Assembly: GCF_024139115.2 (NCBI RefSeq)
Contig: NC_085141.1
Location: 220,695,783-220,759,782, forward strand
Origin: Armigeres subalbatus
Taxonomy: Eukaryota > Arthropoda > Insecta > Diptera > Culicidae
DNA length: 64,000 bases
Reading direction: 5' to 3'
How positions within the stretch are numbered: position 1 is the stretch's first letter; every line of letters begins with the position of its first letter. The notes under the pieces are model-generated. The model was not told the DNA's origin. It worked only from the letters and a program-made list of their open reading frames with translations, and did no database searches. Below are positions 10,624 to 20,949 of this stretch, piece by piece. Made by a program: the position numbers and the translations under genes.

Positions 10624-13138
10624 CTAGATTGGAACAAGCGCCCTAATCGCTTCTTGGTCCGAGAAGGCGCAACGAACCCTAAACTTTTCTTTACACTCAC
10701 CAAAGCGTTCATGTAAGGTTTTTATTCCGGCCATACGGTGGACCTCGGATGTTCTTGTCCTGGGAGGGGTGTTGAGGATCATCCTCAGGAATTTGTTTTG
10801 GACCCGTTGAAGTTTGAGGTGGTGAGTTTTAGCGCAGCTCTCCCAGACCGGCATGCCATATTCGATCACAGGGAGGATGATTTGCTTGTAGACAGCAAGC
10901 TTATTTTTCAGGGACAATGACGACCGGCGGTTGATCAAAGGGTACAGAAGTTTCAATAAAACGTTACACTTTGTCACCGTTTTGTCAACCTGTTGCCTGA
11001 AAATAAGCTTGCTGTCGAGGGTCAAGCCAAGGTAGCCGGCCTCATTGGGCCATTCCACAGTCGTGCCATTGAGGATGATTTTACAGTCCCCAGGCGGAAC
11101 AAGTTTAGGGGATTTGGAGTGGGGGAAAATGATGACCTGGGTCTTCGCCGCGTTGATACAGATCTTCCAGCTGGTGAGGTACTCTGTCAGGGCATCCAGG
11201 CCTCGTTGGAGTTTTGCCACTAGCGCTCTGATCACTCTACCGTTGTAGACGATGGATGTGTCATCTGCGAACAGAGACAGAATGCCGCCTTCTGGAGGTT
11301 CTGGCATGTCGGAGGTGAACAGATTGAAAAGCAGGGGCCGAGGATACTGCCCTGGGGAACGCCTGCGACGATGTTGTGCGCATTGGAACTCGCTCCGCTG
11401 ATTGAGACCCGGAATGTCCTTGCCGACAGGTAATTGTTGATGATTTTCACCAGGTAGCTGGGAAGATTGTAGCGTTGTAGTTTGTACACCAGGCCATCAT
11501 GCCATACATTGTCAAATGCCTTCTCGACATCGAGTAAGGCCATGGCGGATGTTTTCGAGACAAACTTGTTCCGTCTGAGGACGTTGGTAACTCAGGTCAG
11601 TTGGTGTACAGTTGACCGACCGCGTCGGAAACCAAACTGTTCCTCGAGCAAGATGTTGAGATTTTCGGCAGACTCAAGTAACCGATGATGAATAGCTTTT
11701 TCGAATAGCTTGGATAACCCTGAGAGAAGGCTGATGGGTCGATAACTTTTGGGGGAGGAAGGATCCTTCCCAGGCTTCCGGATGGGGATGACTTTCGCTG
11801 ACTTCCAGGACGATGGGAAGTAGCTAAGCCGGAGACACTGATTAAAGATCAGCGAGAGGTGCTCAAAGAACGGAGCACTCATGTGTTTGAGCTCGAGATT
11901 CAGGATGCTGTCGAAGCCTGGGGCCTTCATGTTCTTCGACGATTTGATATAGGCCGTCAATTCGTCAGCTGAGATCTCCAACTCCTCCGAGAAGTCGTTG
12001 GGAATCAAATGAATGTTGTTAGCATGCTCGTTGACGGCTGCTTCGTGTGGACTGACGATGTTCTGCCCAAGATTGTGTGAGCTGACGAAGTGACGACCTA
12101 TTTCAGCGACCTTCTCTGCAGGAGTTATCAAGCGATCCTTAGAGCCATTATTGTCTAGTGGGATCAAAGGTGGAATGGGCCGAGGCTTGGATTTTAGAAC
12201 TTTGGTCATTTTCCAGAACGGCTTAGCATAATCTGAGAGAGTGCGGATCTTATTCGAGAAGTCGTTATTTTTGAGGTCCACCATTCTGGCCTTGATAATT
12301 TTTGTGATTCGATTGCAGCGTGCCTTAAGCTCAGGCAGTCCAGTACGCTGAAACTGCCTGCGAGTAACATTCCGCAATCGAATCAAATCTTTGGTGAGTG
12401 TATCGATGTTTAAGGAGTTGCTTACCTGCCGAGCCGTCGGTACGTGTTGCTCTCGGGCCGCCGTGATCGCCTCCTCGATAGCGCACAGCTGGCGGTCGAT
12501 ACTTTCCGGCGTCTCCGGACGCACCTCGTAGTCGATGGTGTTATCGACGCACTGCTGGAAACGCTGCCAGTTCACTCGGTGGTAGTTCCGCCGTAACTGC
12601 TGGTGCCGATTGACCGAGGAGCCCAGTTCCGCCACCACCGGATAGTGATCCGAACTGAGCTCCTGGTATACAACCGGCTGCGAGACGTGGTCACTCAGGT
12701 TTGTTACGTAGAGGTCGAGCGTTGCGTGGGCACCGGACCGACTCAGCCGAGTGGGGGAATCCGGGCTCAGGATCGTGTAGTGGCCTTCCTCCATGTCGTT
12801 GCTCCAGATGGTGCCGTTTCGATTGCCGCGACTGTTGCCCCAGGCTTGATGTTTGGCATTCAAGTCGCCGGCAATGATATACTGGCCTTGCCTCCGCGTC
12901 AGCTTGACGATGTCCCTCCGAAGGGCAGCCGATGATCCATCGCCGGCTTTGGCTTGCGTTGGACAGTACGCCGCGATGAGCGGAAGTCCGGGATGTTGAT
13001 GTTCACCTCCGGTTTTAGGTGCGTTTCGGTGATGAACGCCACGTCTATTTCCTTCTCCTCAAGGAAATCCTTCAGCTCGATTGTTTTGCTCTTTAGCGAG
13101 CAAGCGTTCCAGTTGACCAGGCCCACCCTAGCAGCCAT
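10624..13138 (-). pseudogene. Jockey ORF2, endonuclease and reverse transcriptase, multiply broken
   Basis: ORF2 starts at the ATG at 13,138 (MAARVGLVNWNACSLKSK), the first strand of an APE-type endonuclease. Near 12,980 part of the endonuclease is deleted with a frame change, because NINIPDFR is followed abruptly by LIAAYCPTQ. It continues with GDLNAKHQAWGN and the SSDHYPV motif. The RT domain has APGFDSI, SYRPISLLSGLSKLFEKAI, EQFGFRRGRST, LLDVEKAFDNVWHDGL, VPQGSILGP and the catalytic LFADDTSIVY (about 11,262-11,236). A TGA stop lies at 11,592-11,594, probably from a CGA codon, and a one-base loss in a C run near 11,340 shifts the frame just after VPQGSILGP. The C-terminus reaches 10,624. 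At least three lesions make it inactive. Confidence 0.9.
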
Positions 13139-14379
13139 TTTCAATGATGAACATGCCAAGTGTGAAGACCTGGTCGAATCGGGTTGTGCAGCCGCGCAGT
13201 CGAGTGGCGAGCTGCGCGAAGATCGGCATCAGCTGCTCCGGAGTGTACAGCGGGGCAGATTCTTCCGGTGGGACGGCTTCGTTCTCCGACTGCCGACGGA
13301 ACCCAGGAGGAGGAAGCGGGGGCCATTCTCTGGTGGATGGTGCCGACGATGCTGGAGCTTGGACCGATGCAGCTGCCGCTGCCAGTCGCTTGTGCGGCTG
13401 TAGCGGTGGGAGTATTGGAATCACACGACGGGGAGCCGGGATAACTGGAAAGTTCACCTCGTTGATTACAGGAACACGGTTCTTCTTCGGAATGGTCCTG
13501 GTTGAAGCCTTCTTCCGGATTTCCAGGAACTCGGCTCGCTTTGGGCAGCCCTTTGTGGTGGCCCGATGTTTGTCGCCACAGTTGGCGCACTTGGGATCGG
13601 CCACCTCCATTTTGTCGCACTCGTCAGTCGGATGGGGTTCGCCACACTTGTTGCAGCGCGGCTTCATGCGGCAGTTTCTGGTGCCGTGCCCGAAATTGAA
13701 GCAGTTGGTGCATTGCGTGACATCGCGGTGCACTGGCCGATATCGCTCCCAGTCAACGACGGTGTAATTTATAACGCCAACCAGCTTCAGGTCCTTCCAG
13801 GTAGTGGAGCCGTGCTCCAGATGGATCAGGTAAAGCTGGTCGCGATATTTCCTCGCCTTGTCGTGACGAGCGATCTTGTGGACGGCTACTGGCTTCAGTC
13901 CGCAACTTTCAAGCTCTGCTTGGAGCTCTTCCTCCTTCATGTCGTGAAGTCCTCGCAGCAAAGCCTTGAGCGGCTTCGTGCCGGGGTGGTCATGAGTGTA
14001 GTACTCATACTTGTGGACCTCGAGGAACTCCACGACGGATTGATGATGGTCCCTGTTGGCCGGCATCACTTTCACGCCCTCGCTGCAGAGCCGAAAAGTA
14101 CATTTCAGCCCCTTAGCGATCAGCTGGCGAATTTTGGGCGTAAATCCGGCGGATCGCCCTTCACAAACACGGGCGGGCACTTCTCCTTCCGCTCCGGTTG
14201 CACCTGCGGCAGCTGCGATTGCTGCTTCTTTCTCTTTTCGGCGGATTGCCGGCGTCATCAAGCGGCAACGGCGAGAACACGTTGCTCTGCAAAAGCTGCT
14301 TGGAGGGGTTACCCGCGCCTCCAAGAGCAGTGCGCTTAGGCACTTTTCCAGCGACCGAATCGGCCACCGAGTCTCCCAT
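13128..14379 (-). pseudogene. Jockey ORF1, gag-like RNA-binding protein with three CCHC knuckles
   Basis: ORF1 of Jockey elements encodes a protein that coats the element RNA. The C-terminal half holds three zinc knuckles in a row: CTNCFNFGHGTRNC, CNKCGEPHPTDEC and CANCGDKHRATTKGC (about 13,710-13,560). The preceding region (about 14,000-13,770) matches the conserved Jockey gag domain (TFRLCSEGVKVMP and KALLRGLHDMKEEELQ). The natural start is probably the ATG at 14,379, which opens MGDSVADSVAGKVPKR. That frame is lost by a one-base shift near 14,243, and the remaining long frame runs from there to the TAG at 13,128-13,130. The stop overlaps the ORF2 start in the sequence ATGGCTGCTAG. Confidence 0.88.
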
Positions 14380-14772
14380 GACGGGTCCGGGAGAAAATAA
14401 CGCCAACGCGACAAGCGAAAACGTAAACAGCGAAAGAACGAGAAAAAACACTTCGAAAAAATGCGCGAGCAAAAAACACGTCCGTACGTGTTGCTGTCTC
14501 GAACTGGAATGTGACGAGTTCACTGTCATGCATGCGCTTTTATACTCGAAGAACATGTACTGTTAGCGATGCGGTAGTCGTACGTCATTTCGTTTGTTTT
14601 ATTTTCAATATGAGCATTGTATGCAGTTCAGCAAAATATGTTTTAGATTCGAATGCAGGTGGTCCGTTTTTAGTAAATAATTTACAGAATCATTTTTTCG
14701 TTTTTAATTTATTTATTTTTTATTTCTTGGTTATTATTTTTAAACATACAGAATTTTCATTCACGCTGGTAC

Positions 14773-15060
14773 GCTGGGGGCCCTCCTTAGCCGTGCGGTA
14801 AGATGCGCGGCTGCAAAGCAAGACCATGCTGAGGGTGGCTGGGTTCGATTCCCGGTGCCGGTCTAGACAATTTTCGGATTGGAAATTGTCTCGACTTCCC
14901 TGGGCATAAAGTATCATCGTGTTAGCCTCATGATATACGAATGCAGAAATGGTAACTTGGCTTAGAAACCTCGCAGTTAATAACTGTGGAAGTGCTTTAT
15001 GAACACTAAGCTGCGAGGCGGCAATGTCCCAGTGGGGGATGCAATGCCAACGAAGAGAGA
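14773..15060 (+). mobile_element. Feilai-like tRNA-derived SINE, copy 1
   Basis: The 5' region resembles a tRNA with RNA polymerase III promoter boxes: an A box in TTAGCCGTGCGGTAAGATG and a B box in GGGTTCGATTCCC. The body then reads TTCCCTGGGCATAAAGTATC and continues to TGCGAGGCGGCAATG. The insertion is flanked by an 8-bp duplication, GCTGGTAC (14,765-14,772 and 15,061-15,068), within the 3' LTR. This structure matches the Feilai family known from Aedes. A second copy lies at 24,905-25,165. Confidence 0.85.
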
Positions 15061-15085
15061 GCTGGTACATATATATACTACAATA

Positions 15086-15096
15086 CTCCTCTCCTG
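15086..15096 (-). promoter_or_regulatory. Polypurine tract of the satellite-bearing LTR element
   Basis: The minus strand reads CAGGAGAGGAG three bases before the start of the 3' LTR (TGTAGTATA). A purine run at this position primes plus-strand DNA synthesis in LTR elements, and it supports the 10,015-15,082 copy as the 3' LTR. Confidence 0.65.
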
Positions 15097-15244
15097 TACT
15101 CTTGCCACAGGTTTAAAATCTGTTATTATGTTATGCTAAACATTGATACTCGAAAATCGAGCATTATAGTTTTGGATAACAATAGTCTTTATATCTGATC
15201 TATCAAACTAGAAATTGGATTAAAAATCTTCTCCACATATCAAA

Positions 15245-18200
15245 TCTTATATTTTCGATCTTCAAAACCCAGCCTACAATTGATTTCGATCACGCAATCA
15301 TGAATAGAGCTTGTCAGGCTCTACAACGAGAATCTTGTATCCGAATCAGAAAAGGCAACAATTATCTTCTTCGCATATTAAATCTTACTTTTTCAAACCC
15401 CAAAACCAAAACAATATTTTGGTCATGCGATCATGAATAGAACTTGTCAGGCTTAAAAACTTGCATACGAATCTGGAAAAAGCATAAATGATCTCCTCCT
15501 CCTTGCATATCAAATCTTACTTTTTCGAGCTCCAAACTCCAAAAACCAAACAAAATGATTTCGGTCATGCAATCATGAATAGAACTTGTCAGGCTCTGCA
15601 ACGCCAATCTTGCATCCTAATCAGAAAAAAGGCTACAATGTTCTTTTTCGCATATCAAATCTAACATTTTCAAACTCCAAAAACCAAACTACAATTGATT
15701 ACGGTCATGCAATCACGAATAGAACTTGTCAGGCTCTACAACGTCAATCTAGCATCCGAATAAGAAGAAAAAGATAAATCATCTTATTTGCATATCAAAT
15801 CTTACTTTTCCGAACTACACAACCAAAACCCAAACAAATGATTTCGGTCATGCAATCATGAATAGAACTTGTCTGTCTCTAAATCATCAATCTTGCATCT
15901 GGAAAAAGCATCAATGATCTTCTTCGCATATCAAATCTTACTTTTTTTTTTGAACTCCTGAAACAAAATGATTTCGGTCATGCAATGATGAATAGAACTT
16001 GTCAGGCTCTACAACGTCAATCTTGCATCCGAATAAGAAGAAAAGCATCAATCATCTTCTTCGGATAACAAATCTTACTTTTTCGAAATCCAAAAACCAA
16101 ACTCCAAAACTTAAAAAAAATATTATGGTCATGCAATCATGAATAGAACTTGTCAGGCTCTAAAACATCAATCTTGCATACGAATCTGGAGGAAGCATCA
16201 ATGATCTTCTTCGCATATCAAATCTTACTTTTTCGAGCTCCAAAAACCAAACAAAATGATTTCGGTCATGCAATCATGAATATAACTTGTCAGGCTCCAC
16301 AACGCCAATCTTGCATCCTAATCAGAAAAAAGGCTCCAATGTTCTTTTCCGCATATCAAATCTAACTTTTTCAAACTCCAAAAACCAAACTACAATGGAT
16401 TTCGGTCATGCAATCATGAATAGAACTTGTCAGGCTCTACAACGCCAATCTTGCATCCTCATCAGAAAAAAAGCTACAATGATCTTCTTCGCATATCAAA
16501 TCTTACTTTTTCGAACGCCAAAAACCAAATGCAATCTTGAATAGAACTTGTCAGGCTCTACAACGTCAATCTTGCATCCGAATAAAAAAAAAAGCGTCAA
16601 TCATCTTTTTCGCATATCAAATCTAACTTTTTCGAATTCCAAACAAAAAAATGATTTCGGTCATGCAATCATGAATAGAACTTGTCAGGCTCTACATCGT
16701 CAATCTTGCATCCGAGTCTGGAAAAAACAAGCGTCAATCATCATCTTCGTATATCAAATCTTACTTTTTCGAACTCCAAAATCCAAAGAAATAATTCGAT
16801 CATGCAATCATGAATAGAAATTGTCAGACTGTACAACGTCAATCTTGTATCCGAATAAGAAGAAAAGCATCAATCATCTTCTTCGCATATCAAATCTTAC
16901 TTTTTCAAACGCCAAAAACCAAACTCCAAAACCCAAAATAAATTATTTCGGTCATGCAATCATGAATATAACTTGTCAGGCTCTACAACGTCAAGCTTGC
17001 ATAGGAAAAAAAACTAAGCGCCAATCATCTTTTTCGCATATCAAATCTAACTTTTTCGAATTCCAAAAAAAAAAATGATTTCGATCATGCAATCATGAAT
17101 AGAACTTGTCAGGCTCTACATCGTCAATCTAGCATCCGAGTCTGAAAAAAACAAGCGTCAATCATCACCTTCGTATATCAAATCTTACTTTTTCGAACTC
17201 CAAAAACCAAACTCCAAAATCCAAAAAAATAATTCGATCATGCAATCATGAATAGAACTTGTCAGGCTCTACAACGTCAATCTTGTATCCGAATAAGAAG
17301 AAAAGCATCAATCATCTTCTTCGCATATCAAATCTTACTTTTCCAAACTCCAAAACCCAAAATAAATGATTTCGGTCATGCAATCATGAATAGAACTTGT
17401 CAGGCTCTACAACGTCAATCTTGCATAGGAAAAAAGAACTAAGCGTCAATCATCTTTTTCGCATATCAAATCTAACTTTTTCGAATTCAAAAAAAAAATG
17501 ATTTCGATCATGCAATCATGAATAGAACTTGTCAGGCTCTACATCGTCAATCTTGCATCCGAGTCTGAAAAAAACAAGCGTCAATCATCATCTTCGTATA
17601 TCAAATCTTACTTTTTCGAACTCCAAAAACCAAACTCCAAAATCCAAAAAAATAATTCGATCATGCAATCATGAATAGAACTTGTCAGGCTCTACAACGT
17701 CAATCTTGCATCCGAATAAGAAGAAAAGCATGAATCATCTTCTTCGCATATCAAATCTTTCGAACTCCAAAAACCAAACTATCTTGAATAGAACTTGTCA
17801 GGCTCTACAACGTCAATCTTGCATAGGAAAAAAGAACTAAGCGTCAATCATCTTTTCCGCATATCAAATCTAACCTTTTCGAATTCCAAAAACAAAAAAA
17901 ATGATTTCGATCATGCAATCATTAATAGAACTTGTCAGGCTCTACATCGTCAATCTTGCATCCGAGTCTGAAAAAAACAAGCGTCAATCATCGTCTTCGT
18001 ATATCAAATCTTTCTTTTTCGAACTCCAAAAACCAAACTCCAAAACCCAAAAAAAATAATTCGATCATGCAATCATGAATAGAACTTGTCAGGCTCTACA
18101 ACGTCAATCTTGTATCCGAATAAGAAGAAAAGCATCAATCATCTTCTTCGCATATCAAATCTTACTTTTCCGAACTCCAAAACCAAAAAAAAAGATTTCG

Positions 18201-18775
18201 GTCTTGCAATCATGAATAGAACTTGTCAGGCTCTACAACGCCAATCTTGCATCCAAATAAAAAAAACAACAATGAACTTCTTCGCATTTAATATCTTACT
18301 TTTTCGAACTCCAAAAACCAGCCTACAATTGATTTCGGTCCCACTATCATGAATTGAACTTGTTAGGCGCTGCTACGTCAATCTTGCATCCGAATCAGAA
18401 AAAAAAACATCAATGATAGTTTTCGCATATCAAAATTTTCCGAACTTCAAAAACCAGCCTACAATTGATTTCGGTCATGCAATCATGAATAGAATTTTTC
18501 AGGCTCGGCAACGTCAATCTTACATCCGAATCCGAAAAGCATTAATAATATTCTTCGCATATCAAATCTCTCAGGTTAGTACTCCGAAAAGCAATCAACA
18601 GTTGATTTCGAACATTCAATCATGGACAGAACGTATAAGGCTCTACAACGCCAATCTTGTATCCGAATCAGAAAAACGTCAATAATCTTCGCATATCAAA
18701 CCTTACATTTTCGAATTGCAAAAACCAGCCTACAACTGATTTCGCCATGCAATAATGGAAAGAACTTGTCAGGCC
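15245..18775. repeat. Tandem array of about 26 units of about 138 bp
   Basis: The phrase ATCATGAATAGAACTTGTCA or a close variant recurs 26 times, from about 15,300 to 18,752, with spacings of about 112-152 bp. Each unit also contains TTGCATCCGAATAAGAAGAA-type sequence, CGCATATCAAATCTTAC, an ACTCCAAAAACCAAAC segment, and GATTTCGGTCATGCAATC. Units differ by point changes and small indels. Open frames in the array contain stops and repeat the same peptide, so I do not regard it as coding. It fills most of the interior of the LTR element. Confidence 0.95.
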
Positions 18776-18785
18776 TACCATATTT

Positions 18786-19010
18786 ATCTGTTCACCGCCT
18801 TTTCCAACAGGTTAACATCTTTATCTGACCACCGCCTTTTCCATCGGGGTCTCTTATTCATCAGACCACCGCCTTTTCTATCGGGGTCTCTTATTCATCA
18901 GACCACCGCCTTTTCCATCGGGGTCCCTTATTTATCAGACCACCGCCTTTTTCATCGGGGTCCCAAATTATCGACATCCGTCTTTTTCATCGGAGTCCAG
19001 ACTCTACCAA
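18786..19010. repeat. Short tandem array of about six 37-bp units
   Basis: Repeated units read CACCGCCTTTTCCATCGGGG followed by TCTCTTATTCATCAGAC. The outer units are more diverged. The array lies between the 138-bp satellite and the candidate primer binding site of the LTR element. Confidence 0.88.
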
Positions 19011-19052
19011 AACTTTTAAGTTTTACTTACAAGTTTCCATCGTAGATTCGGC

Positions 19053-19070
19053 ATCTACCGTCCACGCCAT
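19053..19070 (-). promoter_or_regulatory. Candidate tRNA primer binding site
   Basis: One base after the 5' LTR the minus strand reads TGGCGTGGACGGTAGATG. A TGG start complements the CCA end of tRNAs, as expected for a primer binding site. The donor tRNA was not identified. Confidence 0.45.
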
Positions 19071-19703
19071 TGTCGTAATCTGACGTTTCACCTAGCTACT
19101 CCTCCGCGTCAGGACCGTCACCGGCCACTGAAGCGACTCTCACGCTTCGACTGATGGGGGCGGTGCCACCCGCTTACCCGGTCGAAGCGGAGCCGGTCCT
19201 CCGAAGGGCTCCCACGCTCAAGTAATAGAGCGGAGCTGGTCCACACGTCGGCTCCCACGCTTCGACTAGCGGGTGCGGTGCCACCCGCTTGCCCGGATCG
19301 AAGCGGAGCTGGTCCTCCAGGCGGCTCCCACGCTCAAGTAATAGAGCGGAGCTGGTCCTCCAGGGAGCTCCCACGCTCTGCCGAATAGAGCGGAGCTGTG
19401 GCTGCCTGTTCCGCGTCCGTCGAAAAAGTGACGAGTTCACTGTCATGCATGCGCTTTTATACTCGAAGAACATGTACTGTTAGCGATGCGGTAGTCGTAC
19501 GTTATTTCGTTTATTTTATTTTCAATATGAGCATTGTATGCAGTTCATCAAAATATGTTTTAGATTCGAATGCAGGTGGTCCGTTTTTAGTAAATAATTT
19601 ACAGAATCATTTTTTAGTTTTGAATTTATTTATTTTTTATTTCTTGGTTATTATTTTTTAACATACCGAATTTTCATTCACGCTGGTACATATATATACT
19701 ACA
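19071..19703 (-). repeat. 5' LTR of the satellite-bearing element
   Basis: This is the complete 633-bp LTR, uninterrupted, in the same orientation as the 3' LTR. The near identity of the two LTRs outside the insertions suggests a fairly recent insertion; an exact divergence needs an alignment. Confidence 0.9.
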
Positions 19704-19850
19704 CCAACTTGTCTGGTTTAGGCGCTGAGACTGAATTTTCTGAACAAGGGAGTGCTCTATTATCTCTGGCGTCCAAGAAGCATTTTAAGAGTTGCTAGCA
19801 CACTTTCAAGATTGCCCGGGTGTATAAGCTGACAACGTACTGCTTCCAGG
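19704..19850 (-). pseudogene. BEL/Pao gag, middle segment
   Basis: Minus-strand translation gives EAVRCQLIHPGNLESVLATL, then GRPEIIEHSLVQKIQSQ after a frameshift, and APKPDK leading into the fragment beyond the LTR element. This is the BEL gag region downstream of the DUF1759 core. It joins in frame to the segment at 25,956 when the unit 19,851-25,955 and one copy of its 8-bp flank are removed, and to the segment ending at 10,014 when the LTR element is removed. Confidence 0.82.
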
Positions 19851-20094
19851 TAGAGGTGGCAACACTGCTTAGTTGAGTTGTTTGTTGTGATCCGCTCGTC
19901 TCCGATATTTATCAAAATATTCGCTTCAACATCGTCCGAAATTACTCACCGCTGCCTCAGTCGCATCATTCCAGCTCATTGCATCTTTAATCGTCGAAAT
20001 CAAGTCCATCGCCACAGGTAGGATAGTAGAATTTGCATTAAATTCCGAGCCGGCTAGAGTGTGGTTGACACAAGACTGCGCTCCCATTCGACCA

Positions 20095-20907
20095 CCCCGT
20101 CCCACCTCGTTTCTGTCTCAAGTGTTCCAAAATGGATGAGATAGTCTGCGCAGGAGTCTCCATTAATCCAAACCTATTTTGGATGTGCAACGCTTGCAGC
20201 AAAATGATGGAGAACGCAAGATTTAAGAATGCTTTAGTTTCTTCGAACGCAGTCAATACGATTGATTTCAACTCGATGAAAGACGAAATTCGCCGCAGTG
20301 TTCTCGACGAAATCAAGTTTGAAATCCAAACCAATTTCAAGAAGTTGATCGAAGCAGTGCCAAAACCCCAGTCCCTGTTTCAACCCCAATATTTTTCGGC
20401 CCGGGAAAACGGAAGCGAGAAAATGACGGGAAATTTGAGCCGACTCCGAAGAGATTATCTCAGTTACGCCATGGTACAGACAACTCCGCTCCATCAACCT
20501 CTTCTGCCCCCTCGAGCGACAGCGATATATTCTGGTTATACCTGTCCGACATTTCATCTGATACCCCTGATGAGTGTGTTGCGGAACTAGTTCATCAAAG
20601 AGTAGAAGCTGTTGATTTGAAATTCATAAAACTGGTGCCCCGCGGGAAAGATGTCCGATCATTGAGTTTCGTGTCTTTCAAAATTGGGATGCCATCACAA
20701 TTCAAACACAAAGCCATGCTACCATCTACATGGCCTTCTGGAATTTCTTTCCGTGAGTTCGAAGAAAGAAACGCTACACGTAAGGTTTTTTGGAAACCGC
20801 CTCTCCAATCCAGATTGGAGAGCGTCCCGAACATCCAGATGGAAACGACAACCACAGAGCCGAATTCCTCCGTGACGCAGCATCTGCATCATCCCCCTGC
20901 AGTTTAA
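20095..20907 (+). pseudogene. CR1 ORF1 with a cysteine-rich zinc-finger-like motif
   Basis: ORF1 of CR1-type LINEs encodes a nucleic-acid-binding partner of ORF2. Here CLKCSKMDEIVC is followed by FWMCNACSKMM, a paired C-x2-C pattern as in PHD-like fingers of this group. The second half (20,617-20,907) reads KFIKLVPRGKDVRSLSF and PSTWPSGISFREFEER, a conserved C-terminal segment of T1/CR1 ORF1. The two halves are in different frames, so at least one frameshift lies around 20,450-20,600. The upstream start codon is not clear. Confidence 0.75.
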
Positions 20908-20949
20908 CGGAATCGTCGCCGACTACACTAATAAGGCCACTAACTTCGA

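Larger units (their letters stand above)
10385..14510 (-). mobile_element. Full-length but defective Jockey-clade LINE
   Basis: This is a 4,126-bp element flanked by a 14-bp duplication, GTGACGAGTTCACT, at 10,371-10,384 and 14,511-14,524. On the minus strand it has a 5' UTR, ORF1 (nucleocapsid-like), ORF2 (endonuclease-RT), a 3' UTR of about 240 bp and a short A6 tail at the insertion point. Both ends are present, so it is not 5'-truncated. Its host sequence is the 3' LTR of the satellite-bearing element, which fixes the relative age. Both ORFs carry inactivating lesions. Confidence 0.92.
10015..15082 (-). repeat. 3' LTR of the satellite-bearing element, split by two insertions
   Basis: The LTR is made of 10,015-10,384, 14,525-14,772 and 15,069-15,082, about 632 bp in total, and matches the 5' LTR almost base for base. 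Its 10,040-10,370 part contains internally repeated GGAGCTGGTCC and GGCTCCCACGC motifs. It is disrupted by a Jockey LINE (10,385-14,510) and a Feilai SINE (14,773-15,060), both with their own target duplications, so both came after this LTR. Confidence 0.9.
10015..19703 (-). mobile_element. Nonautonomous LTR retrotransposon whose interior is a satellite array
   Basis: Two copies of a 633-bp sequence lie in the same orientation at 10,015-15,082 (with two later insertions) and 19,071-19,703. On the minus strand each begins TGTAGTATATATATG and ends in CAGATTACGACA, giving TG...CA termini. The whole unit is flanked by a perfect 5-bp direct repeat, CCAAC (10,010-10,014 and 19,704-19,708). The 3,988-bp interior has a candidate primer binding site next to the 5' LTR and a polypurine tract next to the 3' LTR, but no gag or pol. 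It consists of a 138-bp tandem array and a 37-bp array. The unit interrupts BEL gag, and removing it restores the gag frame. It must have used the enzymes of another element. The superfamily is not assignable from the sequence alone. Confidence 0.88.

Noticed and set aside
13566..14339. 257-codon plus-strand frame over the Jockey ORF1 region, and its 207-codon neighbour at 13,144-13,767
   Set aside because: They are antisense shadows of the minus-strand gag-like ORF1, which has three zinc knuckles; the plus-strand peptides carry no motif.
15586..18352. Series of plus-strand open frames with similar peptides (MSGSTTSILHPN type) inside the satellite
   Set aside because: They are the satellite read in frame; unit lengths are not multiples of three throughout, and stops recur in every unit.
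15245..18775. CRISPR-like array
   Set aside because: Units of about 138 bp are contiguous and similar over their whole length, without distinct spacers, in a eukaryotic transposon context.
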